DNA from: Vicugna pacos
Lineage: Eukaryota; Chordata; Mammalia; Artiodactyla; Camelidae
DNA: 64,000 bases
Assembly (NCBI RefSeq): GCF_048564905.1
Contig: NC_133021.1
Span: 18,391,597 to 18,455,596, forward strand
Direction: 5' to 3'
Below, piece after piece: positions 34,495 to 47,229 of this stretch. Each line of letters begins with the position of its first letter. The first letter of the stretch is position 1. A program made the translations under genes and the position numbers. The notes beneath the pieces were generated by a model, which had not been told where the DNA came from, made no database searches, and worked only from the letters and a program-made list of their open reading frames with translations.

Positions 34495-34775
34495 TTGGTC
34501 AAATGCCACCCTCTCTGAGAGGCTTGCCCCAACCATTCTGTTTAAAATTGTGAGCTGTCCCTGCCCTAGAACTCTCTATATCTCACTCTGTCTTCGCTTT
34601 CTGCACAGAACTTGTCGCTGTCCGCTCTACAAAGCATCGTAGCTGATTATTTGTTTATCCCCATCACTTACCCCCATGAGGGAAGGGTTTTTGTTCTGTT
34701 CACTGTTGTAGCCTCATAGTACCAAACAGCACCTGGGACTTAGTGGACATTCAGTAACTGTTTGTTGAGCAAATG
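34495..34775 (+). mobile_element. L2 LINE 3' end
   Basis: 'caaatgccaccctctctgag', 'aggcttgccccaaccattct', 'ctctatatctcactctgtct', 'atgagggaagggtttttgtt' and 'cattcagtaactgtttgttg' match the L2 3' UTR, ending 'gagcaaatggc'. Ancient and inactive. Confidence 0.9.
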
Positions 34776-36525
34776 GCTGCATACCATTCAGAAATTAACC
34801 CAACTTGACTCTCATCAATGCACACATATACATACACACCTTGAAGTATATGGTTTTTTACATCCTAGCACAATCGGCACTTTTTGCATAGAGATGCTTT
34901 TTAGTCCTTGAGAACCCTGTAATACTAAGGGTCATACTTGTAGTTACAGAACCTCATCCAGGGCATTTTACCTTCTTAGAGCAAGTCCACCCCTCTCACA
35001 CTGGCCATGACCTCTGCAGGTGAAGTATATTCGCCCTCCCTTCTTCTTCCATCCAGCAACCTGTTTTTGCTTCCCTTAGGAATACGTGACATCCCTAAGC
35101 CCTTCCTACCCCCTCCCCGACAAAGGCACTGATTTGGATGTTAGAGGGAGACCCAGGGGAGCTAGGGAGGGGCATGGCCAGCTCTCAGTCTGGGAGGTGC
35201 GATGTAGCTGAGCCTGAAGGCCGCCCAGGGGGGCAGGAAGGGCTGGGATGGTGCCAGAAACTCCACATGAGACTGGACTTGGGTCCAGATGCCCTCCACA
35301 TCAGTCTGACCACAGCTCAAGCAGCGGCTTTGAGGATCTGATTCTATATTCATAGGTCTTCCTTGTTTATAAGGCAATTCACAGTGTGACAAAAGTCATC
35401 CTTCCCCTGGAGAGGAGCACTGGGTTTGAATAACCAAGTTTGGCAGTGTGAGCCTCCCAGAGAGAGAAATGTCTGAAGCCCAAACAGATGACAGCAACAA
35501 AACACGCAGCTCTCTTTTGGGAAAGAACCAGAGAGCGAAAGGACAGTCTTAGAACTGGTCCGCTATCTGCTGGGCCCCATTCTGAGCCAACAGACACTTC
35601 AGCCATCAGGTGTCACCCTTCCTATCCCCTCAAAACCCAACAGAGCAGAAACAGAAACAGCCCTCCTTCCACAACACACCCTCCAGTTTCACAGGTAGCT
35701 CCTGAGGGGACATCACTCTTCTCATCTAGAATCAGGGCGTCCAGTCCAAATGCAGCAGATGTGCTTCTGCCCACCACCGCGGTGCCTCACGCACCTGGGG
35801 GCCCATCCCTGGAGTATCCCTGCAAGCATCCAAACCAGGGCGGCCTGGAGACCGGGGGGCATTCATTTGTCTGGGGGTTACGGCTCAGCAAGTAGAAGTG
35901 ACTCACTGGCATACGAGAGGGCCACGGAGCCCACCTGGGTGCGACCAGTGGGGTTCCGGCCCCTCTTCACGCCTCAGCGAACACTCCAGATTGAGCCTCT
36001 TTGTTCACCCTCATTGTCGCGATAAACTCATCATAGAAACTGCATGCACTTCAGATCCAATCACGGTTTAATAAGTGCCCTGCCCAAGCAGCTGGACCCT
36101 AGGAGAGTGTCTACATGGGGACAGAAAGGCCTGTCTGTCACCCTCAGTGGCACGAGAAGGGTGCGGGGTGGGGGGGTGTGTGAAGGCATTTTGTTTATTC
36201 TCCCCTTCCCCCTCGTGTTCCCCCAGGCACCCTCGGGGCAATCTCAGCTGAAATCTGGCCACAGAGCTACTTAAGCCAGGCTCCATTTCCTCCTGGCGAC
36301 ACATTCCTGAGGGCCCTGCCCCTGTGGCCGCCAGATACCCAAGGGGCTGGGGCACAGATTTCCTCCGGATCAGAGCTCCCCATTTCTGTTCTCTCCCTCC
36401 TGCCTTCCTCCATGGCATGCTCTTTCCAGGCACAGAGAAGGAGGGAGAGAAAAGAACTATTTTAGAAAGATTGCAAAATATAATATAACTTCATACCTGA
36501 CGTTTCTCCCCCTGCCCCGCCTTCT
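34776..36525. other. Unique sequence, no gene recognised
   Basis: About 1.75 kb. Frames of 121-135 codons occur on both strands (35488-35895 plus, 36068-36433 minus) with no recognisable product. No exon could be supported. Confidence 0.4.
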
Positions 36526-36832
36526 TTTCCGCTATATCCATCTCTCTCCGTGAACTTGCCCCTGCAGGGGCCACGCTCCCCGCAAGCACAGCGAGTGCTC
36601 TGCGCTCTTGGCCGTGTCCATTCTTGACGATGTGACCCTGACCCCCAGCTCCCCAGTATCATTTGTGCTCACATCCTGCCTTCGTGACTCCGGACACTTG
36701 CCTATCTCCTCTTCTAAGTTGTAAGGTCCCTGAAGGTAGGAATAGGACTTTATCCATTTCTGAATCTCCCAAGCACCTAGAAAAATGTCTTGCTAGATAA
36801 ATAGTTTCGCTGAATGATTGAATGAGGGCCTA
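36526..36832 (+). mobile_element. L2 LINE 3' end
   Basis: 'cctatctcctcttctaagtt', 'gtaaggtccctgaaggtagg', 'aataggactttatccatttc' and 'cccaagcacctagaaaaatg' then 'ctgaatgattgaatgag' match the L2 3' end. The 5' part is more diverged. Confidence 0.85.
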
Positions 36833-37084
36833 CAATGAGACCCTCTCCTCTTCCTTCTTCCTTCCTCCTTGGTTTAACTTTCAGTTGCTCTCTAGCACCC
36901 CTCACAGAGAGGAACGGGTAAACGCAGGAGGTGAGATCTGTGCTAGTTTAGTATGAATGCAAGGGCGCCTCTGGGTAAAATTACGGTACCTGGCTGTTGA
37001 ACCTGGTGGGTTCACCGCCATGACGGGCCGTGCTGACCTTGACGAGAGGAGCATCTGGAGGCCGACGGGCCACGGAATGGCAGT

Positions 37085-37265
37085 GGGGCCAGCAGAGCGG
37101 GCTCACATCCTGGCTCCCTGCCTTGCTACCTGCATGGCCTTGGGGAAGCCTCCTCTCTAACCTCTGTTTTGTTATTTGTAAAATGGGTATTAAAATGTCT
37201 ACCTCACGGTGTAAACCATTTAATATGGTTCTTGGAGCAAAGTAGGCCCTTAGTAATTCAAATGT
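37085..37265 (+). mobile_element. MIR SINE
   Basis: 'cacatcctggctccctgcct', 'ctacctgcatggccttgggg', 'ttatttgtaaaatgggtatt' and 'atctacctcacggtgtaaa'-type sequence then 'tagtaattcaaatg' follow MIR in order. Confidence 0.8.
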
Positions 37266-37904
37266 ATTTTTAGTTTACTTCTTTGTGCTGCCTCCTTCCC
37301 CGTGACCATGGGCAATTACAGCATGACCAAAATGCCAGAATGAAGAGACAGAACAGAGGTGGGGTTGGACAAAGCTCCTTTCCTGCCTCCATGTGCCAGC
37401 AACCTTCAGGTTCTGTTAATAGAAGACGCTGACTTTTCTAAAAACTAGGCTTGAAGTTGCATTTGACAATTGCCAGTCAAGTCGCATATTGAGAGGATTT
37501 TGGCCATGAAAACTCATTCAGAAATAACAAGTATTTTGAGGAACTTCAAAGAGGAAAGTATGTATATGGCCCCCAGTTTTGAGGAGTCTGTAATAGGCTG
37601 CCAAAACACCTTCCCACCTCCTGAAAGATTAGATCCAGCACATGCACTTGGTCTCAGTGGCTCCCGTTCCTTCTAGGTGGATCCATAACTGCAGACCATC
37701 ACCTGGCCAGGGCTCTATTTCTCTTGGGTACATTTCCTGTAGATGCTCAGACCATTGGGCTGACAGCATGCATTGTAGGGTAAGGATCAAGAATTCCTCT
37801 CCATTTCCCACCAGAGAGCAGCAATCTGACTGCTCCAAGGCACAGGGGAGAATAAAAAAGGAAAGAGAGAAGAATGGGAAACAGGAATAAGAGGGGAATG
37901 AAGG

Positions 37905-38880
37905 CAAATTCTTTGTTCAAGCATTTTTTCAGTCCCTACTATGTGGTAGGACTTCTCCGAGAAAAGAGAAATGAAGGAAGCTTGGCGTGAAAGAGAGCCA
38001 AGGAAAGGAAGGATTGTTAATTATATCAAATGCCAGTGAGAAATATCAAATGCCAGTGAGAAAACAAGTCAGATTAAAAACTGAAGTGGCCACTGGATTT
38101 GGCGATAAGACAGTCGTTGCTGTTCTTGGGAAGAGTTTCGATGGCATGGGGGAACCAGAACAAAAACTGTGGTAGGACGAGGAGCAAGCGGAAGATGAGG
38201 AAGTGGAGACACTCAGTTCAGACAATGCTTTAAGAATCTTGACTGAAAAGAAAATTAGAGTCAAAAGGCTGGAGGGAAGCATGGTGTCCAGGAACGGGCT
38301 TGTTTGCTTTTCAGGTTTTGGGGGGAGACTTCCTAACATGAACAAATGCCAGTGGGAAAGAGCCATTTGAACGGGAGATGCTGCGAGCACAGAAGGAGGA
38401 GAGAAGGTGAGCTGAGGCTTCTAAGGAGCAGGAAGGGGGTGGAGTCTTGAGAAGGAGCATGTGGCTGGCCATGGGCCAAAGAGTGACATCTATCCTCTTG
38501 GGACTTGAGAGAGGGAACAAGGATGGGCAGGGAGAGGGGAAAGTTACAGGTGGGAGAGATGGAGAGGGCTGGAATTTGGGGGAGTTTCTGCCTAATGGCT
38601 TTTGTTTTCACCATGATGAGCAAACAAGTTAATCAGCCAAGAGTGATGGGAGGGGTGGTGAATAGGGACCTTGAGAAGAGAGAAAAGGTTTTGAATGTAG
38701 AGAATGGCAGAGAGCCAACTGGAGGAACACAGAAGGATGTGGGAGATGGTGAAAATAGACTGATGGTGACTTTCTCTGGCAGTATCCAACAGCCGAGGGG
38801 CAGGATGTCCCCAGTGGTGAAGCATAGGATTTGAGAAGGTGGATGGACTGATTCAGGGCTGGCATTTTACTGAGTGAACT
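37905..38880 (+). mobile_element. Old LINE-like 3' UTR sequence (L1ME type?)
   Basis: A 'ttcaagcattttttcagtcc' / 'ctactatgtggtagg' start is followed by 'gatgaggaagtggagacact', 'ggctggagggaagcatggtg' and 'aaatgccagtgggaaagagc'. This resembles the long purine-rich 3' UTR of old L1ME/L1MD elements as I remember them. The family call is uncertain. A 20-base tandem repeat lies at 38023-38062. Open frames here are on both strands and non-coding in character. Confidence 0.4.
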
Positions 38881-40814
38881 TGACCCCGCTACAAGTGCAA
38901 TAATAGTGATGTTTTGCAAAAGAACAGCAGACATAAGCAGAGAAAAGCCAAGGACAGACAAAGACTCCTCACAGCGGCCTGCTTAGCCCCACTGCCTCCC
39001 CAGACGGAGGAAGCTTTCTGAAAAATCTAAGCAGCCATCAGGACAGGACACTCCTACCTACCTCTTCCTATCATCCCAGGGAAGTCCCACCGGGTCATAG
39101 CACTGTGGGGAGAAGACTCTGTGCTAATAAAGTCTAGAGTCACAGACACCACGAGGCGAAGCTTACGTACTCTTCGGGCCGCTTCAATGCCAGGTTCAGG
39201 CCATAAGTAAAACAATTTCACTCCAGGACAAAGGCCACCATGGCACCAAGAACTGCTGAGTGACCCGTTGCTGAAACATTTTTCCATCAAGAGCACGTTT
39301 TCCACTTAAACTATTCACCCTCGTGGAAGTCTGATTTTTTATTTTCTTTCTCAAAAGGGTTGAAAATATGTTCTTAACTTAGAAAAGAACAGCCATTATG
39401 ACCTTTAAGATTTCCTCGGTTTTGGAAAAGCAGAGGAAAGTCGCACCACAGAAGGAAAACAAGACTGAGAGAGAGAGAGGCGGGAAGTCATTTGTGGCCA
39501 AGCAGGTAGCACATAAAGACTGTCCCAGACCTTGATAATTTAGTGTTCCTGTGATGTGTGAATGAGGCCATGCAGGCGGGGGACTGCACTCCTGCTTTGG
39601 GTTTTGATCTCTGTCAGTAATGACATGCCAGCAGCCCCTACTTCAAAGCCTTAACTGATACAGATAATCTCCTGAAAGGCCTCCAGAATTTCAAGTGATC
39701 TCTCAGACTAGAGTATGGAGGATTACACAGACACCAGCACAGATGATGGAAGAGGTATTTCTTGTTTGATATTTGCTCTTTGATTTCTTTTAAATGTCCT
39801 CCTTTGCAGTTTCCAAAGGGGCAGTCTGTAGCTTCCACACCATTAACACCAAAGATTATCATTGTCAGATTATGGCGAGGACCCCGGGACATCCATAAAT
39901 TTTATCTTTCCTTTTTTTTCTCCCGACTGTCTGTAAAAACACTGCCAGCCAGCATTCAGTGACGAATGTGGTGCAAGGTAACAGTATCCAGCCTGCTGTG
40001 GAGACAGGGTTTTCCTGACAAATCCATAGCCGCTCAGAGATTACACTTGGATTCTTTTGAGGTTTAATCTCCTCTCTGTGCAGTCAAGGGTGGGGGTGGG
40101 AGTGGGACGAAAGGCCACAGGCTATGAGAAACATGTCATAAAACAGCATGAACATTAGTTTCTTGTATCCAATTATGCTTTGAGTTGAAAGCATATAATT
40201 TTCAAGACATGTTGTACCAGGAAACGTATCTGGAGTATTTTATAGTGCACGGCCTCACACTCTGGAAGCAAAACACAGGGCAAGGTCGTTCCTCATGACC
40301 TGGTCTTTTGTCATTCCCAGGCATGGAAAAGGAGTAGCATTTCAGTGTTCCAAGAAAACACATGAGATCCAAAGATTAAAGGCAATCATGGATGAATCTG
40401 TTTAAAATTACTCACTACCCTCTTAATACACATACAATTTACTGTAAAGGATTTCTCATAATCAGACTACCAAGAAGATCATGTATTTCATTACCGTCTC
40501 TTCTGAGGATGCAACAGGTGTCAGTCTCTATCAAGACAGCAACCACAGCTGCGTTTCCAGACTAGCTCAGGGCTGGCAATATGCTGGTTGGCCAGGTGAC
40601 TGATGTGAATGTGACAGCAGATAATTGAAACGCTTCCAGAGAACAAAGAAGCATGTAGGTGCCCAAGATGTAAATCCTTGCTTTACCCGAAAGATAGAAG
40701 CTACGCTCTCAGCCACATGTCCAGTATTCACAGTAGGCTGGTGACTTTACTGATGTGACATTGCTAGTGTGGCAGAGCTGGTAAAACTCACCCACAGCCT
40801 CTTCCTGGGCCCAC
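38881..40814. other. Unique sequence, nothing identified
   Basis: About 1.9 kb with no recognised interspersed repeat, RNA gene or exon. Confidence 0.4.
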
Positions 40815-41071
40815 AGCTAGACCGCAGGCCCCCGTCTCTTTGCATCCAGGAAGTCCACATGGCTCATTCTGACCAATGAGAAGTGAGAACTGATGAGGAA
40901 GATGAGTTCCTAAAATAGAAGAAGCCATAGAAGAAGCATGAATGACCATGTGGGGAACACTCTTGATTCACACTGAACTGTGTTCTGAGCAAGAAATAAG
41001 CATTTACTACATTAAGCCATTGAGACGTGAGGGCTGTTTGTTACAGAGGTCAGTCTACCCTGACCAATACA
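40815..41071 (+). mobile_element. MLT1 (J/K-like) solo LTR, partial (ERVL-MaLR)
   Basis: 'cattctgaccaatgagaagt', 'agcaagaaataagcatttac', 'tacattaagccattgagacg', 'gggctgtttgttacagaggt' and 'taccctgaccaataca' match the 3' two-thirds of an old MLT1 LTR. It is a solo LTR fossil with no internal region, from before the placental radiation. Confidence 0.75.
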
Positions 41072-41179
41072 GGGGGTAAGAGTCAGAGCTGTCATTTGAA
41101 CTCAGACTGTTCAAATCTTGGGATTTGCTGGGTTTTCTATGAGGTGGCACATTAAAAATACAAATGGGGAATTTCAGTC

Positions 41180-41335
41180 AACTATAGTCTCAGTGTTACC
41201 CTCTCCGGGGACCTTCCCTGAGCCTCTTGGCCTTAGTTCTATGGTTCCCTGTATATGTATTTTCTCTAGCACCTACCACACAGCAAGGGTTGAATGGGTG
41301 TTTTATCCATCTCTCAAACTATAGAGGTAGTCAAG
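41180..41335 (+). mobile_element. L2 LINE fragment
   Basis: 'gaccttccctgagcctcttg', 'tatggttccctgtatatgta' and 'ttttctctagcacctaccac' resemble the L2 3' region. Short and diverged. Confidence 0.55.
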
Positions 41336-42495
41336 TAATCAGTAGTTGCTCATTTATTGTTTATTTATTCAAACTGAACTAAAGGGAATTTCTTGTTCCT
41401 TGAATGTTCTACCTAACAAGATGACACGAACAAAGTCAACCAAAAGAAGACAAAAGAAAAATAAAAAAAGAAAGAAAACAAAACACGTTGTGTTTGATTC
41501 CATAGTGCTGAGAGTGTCGCTAGCAAGCATTGGTCTACAAGTGCAGTTCAGTGAAATGGGCTTCAATGCTTCCTGGGACTTCATGGTATTAACAAAGCCC
41601 AGCTCTGCTCCCGCTGTGGACTCAGGTCGCCTGGAAGTGATGTGGAAGGTACAGTAGGTGCCGGGGCCCCACCTGGGTTAGAACCTCAAGAATGAATGAT
41701 CTGGATTTGCACCCAGGTGACAGTGTGGCGCAGTCCAGGCTATTGCTATAAATGTGGGAGGAGGAGGGAACGTGCTCTGCTTTGACTGGGTGGCAGAACT
41801 TGAGGGAAGGCCACAGATGGTCACTGAGGATATGGTGATACTCAACACAAAGAGAAGTCAACCTTCCTGGAATTTGCATTCTGTAGATGAGACAGATGAT
41901 AAACAAATAAATAATGTAATTTCAGCTGGTCATTTAGAGTTTCTTGGCCCAGTCCTGTTCTTTCCTCTCAAGCTCGAGGAGTTGGTCCTTGAATTGCTGT
42001 GGATAATTCATCTGAGAACAGGTTGTGTGTCCAGATAGGGGGAGAAAAAGAGATGCTTTCTGATGTGTCACACGCAGGCGGCCCTATTCTGACTTCTGTC
42101 GACCTGACTGTCTGCTCTCAGTCCAATGCAAAGCTCCAAGCATACCAGATTCCACCCTTGCCCGCCGTGCTGCAGCCTATAAAATATTTACCCTGACACT
42201 TCAAATAAATACATTATTTACCGTAGATTCTATCAAATATTTACATGTCATGCTAATTATACACAATATTTATATTGCACTGTTTCTCCTGCTGCAAATC
42301 AGGAGACTTGTTTGGAATGTTCCCAAAATCATGAGGAAGGCTTTGTGTCAAGGGAGAGCCTAGGGTGGGCACATCAGGAGAGAGAAGCAAGATCTGTCCA
42401 CATCCAGGAAAGGTGCTCCTTAAGAAGAAGGACGACACTGACAACGTCTGATAGGAAATCACTGCACCCCTGGTGTCCTCCAGAGTTTTTCCTAT
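41336..42495. other. Unique sequence, nothing firmly identified
   Basis: A short piece around 41885-41930 ('gatgataaacaaataaataa') resembles the old L1ME-like family seen elsewhere in the window. Otherwise no repeat or exon could be supported. Confidence 0.4.
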
Positions 42496-42913
42496 TGTTA
42501 TGGAAAGATCTGCATCCCACAGCAAAACTCATGTGTTGAAGCCCTAACCCCCAGACCTCAGAATGTGACTGTATTTGGAGATGGGGCCTTCAAAGAGGCA
42601 ATTAAGATAAAATGAGGCCAGTAGGGTGGGCCCTCACCCAATCTGACTGCTGTTTTATGAGAAGAAGAGATTATAAGACATTAGAAAACACAGAAAGACA
42701 CTTGGGGTGCACACATACAGAGGGGAGACCATGTAAGGACTTAGCAAGAAGGCGGCCATCTGCAAGCCAAGAAGAGAGGACTTAGAAGCAACCAAACTTG
42801 CTAACACCTTGATCTTGGACTTAAAGCCTCTGGAGGTATCAGAAAATAAGTTTCTGTTGTTTAAGCCACCAGTCTGTGGTATTTTGTTATGGCCATCCTG
42901 ACAGACTAATACA
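42496..42913 (+). mobile_element. MLT1 (A/B-like) solo LTR (ERVL-MaLR)
   Basis: It begins TGTTATGG and ends ACTAATACA. Internal landmarks are 'catgtgttgaagccctaacc', 'atgtgactgtatttggagat', 'gaaggcggccatctgcaagc', 'caccttgatcttggacttaa' and 'gttgtttaagccaccagtct'. It looks like a complete solo LTR with TG...CA ends and no internal region. This is one of the younger MLT1 types, but still tens of millions of years older than camelids. Confidence 0.9.
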
Positions 42914-44413
42914 TAGACTTTCGGTCCGTGATCCAAAATAAGCACCCCAACCAAGGCCTCTCTGAGTTCAAACTGGCAGAAACTCTCACTTGCCTCTGAG
43001 GTTGGAGACACCAGTCCGCTGGGTTCACCCACTCAACCAAGCAGCAGAGCAAGGCGCTCAGGAACACCTGGCCTAGTGCTCTCATGGTCCACAACATGCT
43101 ATAGAAAATCTCTGCCGTTCAGCCCAGGTGTCCAGCCATATCACCACGCTGCTCTTCCTTGGGAGGGTCACCCACATCCATCGTCCACCTCACACAATAG
43201 GTGAAATCTAACCGTGGGGAACCTGGTTGCTCTGAATTCCACGTTCTTTTTGAATTGCATGATAACGCTAGGATGTGTGGCCTTGCACAGAAATGCCTCT
43301 CAACCTGGCCTTGCATCTCCTTTTCTGCCTCCTCTCAATCCCAGGACCTGATGGGCCATATCGTCTCTAAGCCTTTTTCACTCCACCTGCCCCTTTTTGT
43401 ATATCTGTCTTGTCCATTAGCAGTCTGCAAGTATCTCAATGGAACATGAATCCTATATATACAAGTGGTCTTACCATCTTGTGGAAAGACACTCCTAGAA
43501 ATCAGAGGATGCACCTGTTGCAACAATGGCCAAACTTTGCATTCCCTCCAATTCAAAGATAGGTGGGAAGCTTGGAGAGTCAACAGCTTCCTCCTTCCTG
43601 CAGATCCCCAGCATCCTCACAGGACAAATCTTTCATGGTGGCACTGCTCAGCGGTACTTGTCCAACCCGGGTCAGCCAAAAGTACAGCCTGTGTGTCCTC
43701 CCATTTCTCCTCACCGCATCCCTTCCCCTCCTTTCCTGAGCCCCACTCTCCTGGTAACCACGTCCCTTCAGCCTCTGTGGCTTAACCAGGGGCTGACTCT
43801 CCCTGCCAGGGGTCAAGTTGAGAAGTTACTTCATCTCTCTGGGGATTGAGCTTCGGAAGAAAAACTCCAAACGATGAAAACACTCAAGACTGAAACAAGG
43901 CTCAAGAGAACAAATGTTTGACTGCCAGAGCTGGTGACAAACAATGGGAGGACATACCTGGGGGTCACTGGCCCCGCCAGGCACTCTGCACCCCACTGGG
44001 AGAGGGTGCACCAGCCCTGGGAAGGCCTTGGTCAATGCGTGGCCTGGAAGGCAGGCCTTGATTCCGCCTGGCTCTGGGCCCCTGTCCCGCCTTCTGATTT
44101 GCTGAGGAATGAATGGCACCTTAAGAGTGACACAGGCTGTCTGCCTTTAGCGTGGGGGCGGGAGGGCACGGTGTCTGAGGCTTTTAGGTTGGGGCCGGGA
44201 GTGGGGAGAGGCAAGAATAAAAGAAACAGATGCTGTCAAAATAGTTTATTGGCTTGCTTCACTGGGTTCAGCAGCTGCCACAAAGAAAACAGATTCTGAG
44301 AGAAAGACAGGCCAGACAGTATGCTCTTTCAAGGGGGCCTGATGGGGAGCAAAGATAAGGCTTGGCTTTTAAAGTATTACCTTAACTGGGATTCCATTTA
44401 AACACAGGCCTCT
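42914..44413. other. Unique sequence, no gene recognised
   Basis: About 1.5 kb. Frames of 97-125 codons on both strands have no recognisable product. No repeat family was identified. Confidence 0.4.
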
Positions 44414-44452
44414 GTATGTGTGTGTGTGTGCGTGCGTGTGTGTGTGTGTGTG
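44414..44452. repeat. (GT)n microsatellite with GC interruptions
   Basis: TG repeats run for 39 bases with two CG-containing interruptions. Confidence 0.95.
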
Positions 44453-44886
44453 AAGTGGGAAGGACCCAGGGGTGTGACAGTACCAGGACCACTGGCATGT
44501 AATGCCACCGTGGGTACGTGTTCCTCTTTCCTCTAAGTGATGCCACCAGGAACTCCGCGAGGGTTGGGGATTAATCAGAGCTTTTCTGTGTCAGCCTCGT
44601 TCGTGCTCAGCAATTTAATTCCGGAGATAAGGGTCAGGAGCACGCAGCACAAAGCGTCTGGAAACGGCCCAGACCTCACCCCGCCCCAGCAGGCTCCCGC
44701 CCCAGCCCCGGTTATTGGGCTGTTGCATTCCGACTGCAGGGTTAGAAGGGTTTCAGTGTCCAGCGAGGGGAAGCCAAGTAAATGAACTGTTCTTAGAGCC
44801 ATTTCACTTTTAACTCTTGCGTAGTACACACATATCCTGGAGGGTGACGTCTGAAATGGGTTTTGTTGGCAAGGAGGTGAACATTT

Positions 44887-45045
44887 GACTTTATTTTTTA
44901 CTTTATTTTTTATTTATTTTGGGGGAGAGGCAATTCGGTTTTCATTTGTTTGTTTGTTTGAATGGAGGTACTGGGGCTGGAACCCAGGGCTCTGTGCCCA
45001 CTAAGCACACACACTACCGCTGAGCTATACCCACCCCTCTGGGGG
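44887..45045 (-). mobile_element. Camelid tRNA-derived SINE (Vic-1/CAM type), long form
   Basis: The reverse complement shows the tRNA-like head ('gggtatagctcagcggtagt'), a degenerate B-box region, CCTCCATT and an extended 3' part ending in an A/T-rich tail. GGTGAACATTT occurs at both edges (44876-44886 and 45046-45056), which gives a target-site duplication of at least 11 bases. Confidence 0.9.
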
Positions 45046-45477
45046 GGTGAACATTTTAAATTTGAATTATTTTTCATATTCACATGTATGAGAGGGAAAT
45101 AGCTCCTCAAAGCAGTGATTTTGCAGATCGTAGGCTAAAGATAATTTTTTCAATGCAGGATAATTTAAAGAAAAACATGAAGCTATGCAGTCCATGGGAT
45201 ATACAAATAGATCGGATATTGTGACGGTGAGGAGCCCTGCTGGAAGACAGCTGAGCAGGACCCGTCAGAGCCAGAAGAGGTTTCAGAGTCACCTAAACCA
45301 GGGGCCTCAGACTCTCCTGATAAGAGATGTTTGTTATCTACAAACCCCAAGCTCCAGCCCTGACCCACTGAACCCAAATCCCCAGACGCAGGACCAGAGG
45401 GCTGAATGACTGGCAAGATTCGCAGATGATTTTTTTTTATACTTAAAAAAAAATTTAGTCTTTCTTTTAGCAATTCT

Positions 45478-45617
45478 TTTTTGTTTGTTTGTTTGTTTGT
45501 TGTTGTTGGGGGGGAGGTAATTAGGTTTATTTATTTATTTATTTAGTGAGGTCCTGGGGATTGGACCCAGGACCTCGTGCATGCTAAGCACGTGCTCTAC
45601 CCCTGAGCCTCCCCCTG
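45478..45617 (-). mobile_element. Camelid tRNA-derived SINE (Vic-1/CAM type), long form
   Basis: The reverse complement reads 'gggtagagcacgtgcttagc', 'atgcacgaggtcctgggtcc', an (AAAT)n stretch, 'aaacctaattacctccccc' and a (CAAA)n tail. Close to consensus. It lies in the same orientation as the copy about 430 bases to the left. Confidence 0.93.
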
Positions 45618-46189
45618 CCTGCAGGTGACTTAACGACAGGTAGAAATGAGGGAGCTTAGGTCGGATCCAGTGTTCACATCCTCAGAGCAGATCTAGACGC
45701 TTGTTCATCGGTTGGTAGGAGCAAGTCTCTGAGTCTGGCGTTGGACCCAGAGCCAGGCCCTGGGTATCCCCTGATTCCCAATCTGGTGTCTTTCCTCTGT
45801 GCCGCTGGAGGGGGCCTCCTGCTCCCCGCCCTCACCCTCTAGAAAGCTAGGGTGGGAAAAGGAGGAGACGAGGTTGACTGAATGCAGACGCTACAGCATC
45901 CGAGACAGCGGGGGAGGGTATTTGCACCTGAGGCTGAGAAGCAGGGACCACAGGAAGGGTGAACCAGGGATGGTGTGAAGGCCAGAGAGTGTGGTCTGGG
46001 GCAGAGAACTGGCAAGCCTCTGTCGTCTCTGCCCTTGGCCGTGGCCGTGGGAGTTTGGTGGGGGTTTCCGAGGGCTTGAATTCTCTTGCTGTCTCGCTGG
46101 GGTGACTTCTAAAGCAGGAGAGTCAAACCTCAGAGAGATGACCTTCTGCTTTTACAATAGGACCAGGTAACGGATGCAATTAATCTATC
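45618..46189. other. Unique sequence, nothing identified
   Basis: About 570 bases without a recognised repeat or exon. Confidence 0.4.
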
Positions 46190-46480
46190 AACAAATTTTC
46201 ATTAAATTCCTACTATGCTCAGTGCAGAGTGCAAGGGAGGGTGGGCAAAAAGCAGAGGGCATGGTCCTTTTCTCAAAGGACTCACTGTCCATCTGGACAC
46301 GTAATAATAAATACGACACACAGCAGTCACTTCTGACCCGGGCCTCCTTCTCATGCTGCGATTTTAAAGCAAGATAAATGCAGGCCGGGCATCTGGGAAA
46401 AAATTCAAGGGGGGCTGAGGAAGACTTCAATAAGGAAGGGGCGGCTCTGCCATCCTTGGGGGTAATTGAGAGCACTCTGA
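46190..46480 (+). mobile_element. Old LINE-like sequence (L1ME type?)
   Basis: 'ttcattaaattcctactatg', 'gcatggtccttttctcaaag', 'gactcactgtccatctggac' and 'taataataaatacgacac' follow a mammal-wide motif series: last meal 'cctactatgtgccaggcac', then 'ctcatggagcttacattcta', then 'aataaataaataa'. I associate this series with old L1 3' UTRs. Subfamily uncertain. Confidence 0.4.
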
Positions 46481-46524
46481 CCACAGAAGGCTGGTTTCTG
46501 GCCTCGCCCTCCTTCCCACCTGCT

Positions 46525-46544
46525 CACACACACACACACACACA
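46525..46544. repeat. (CA)10 microsatellite
   Basis: Ten uninterrupted CA units. Confidence 0.95.
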
Positions 46545-47229
46545 GAAATCTGAGTCAAAGTAAGTACAAAGAGATGTCGTGGCAGGTAGCAAAAGTGATA
46601 AGAAAGTCAGCCTGGTGGTGCATACTGCAGTGGGGATTTGGGGACTGAGTGAAGGAGGGGTGTGTGTATGTGTGTGAATCTCTCTTCTTTATAAGGTGTC
46701 AGTCGTTTCTAGGTTTCTCCATTGAGAGAGCCACCATCACGTGGGAGCAGATCCTCTCTGTCCGGGGAAGAATAATCTAAGTGCTGTGATGTAAGGAGCC
46801 TAGGTCTCCATCCTCCTAAGAGAGGGTGGTAACTGGTACTATTTCATGTCTTGGGAAAGGCTGCCCCTCCCAGGAAGCTGGGAAAGGGGTGGTGATTTCG
46901 GTAAAAGCAGTTTCAATAGAATACCTAGAAAAAGTCTGAGTCTATCAAGAATCTTGGTTCAGAGACAGAAAGGAAAGGTAAGGGAGATGTAGAATTGAGG
47001 ACAGTTTCTTGTTGTTTAATTTTGGTAAGACTGGACCAAGTCATGTGCTCAGGGGCACAGAGAGCAAGGGAGCTGAAAGAGAAGGTCATCCAAGTAAAGC
47101 TCTGAAATGTAGGAGGGGATGGGACACAGAACATGGACTGGTGGTTAGGTGTGGGGACCAAAGGGGCCAGAGGATATTGGTGAGAAACCAACCACCACAA
47201 CCATCATGATCAGTCACAACACACATAGT
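46545..47229. other. Unique sequence, nothing identified
   Basis: No repeat family or exon could be supported. Confidence 0.4.

Noticed and set aside
45250-45400. MER5-like DNA transposon fragment
   Set aside because: A few phrases are suggestive, but no ordered set of landmarks could be followed.
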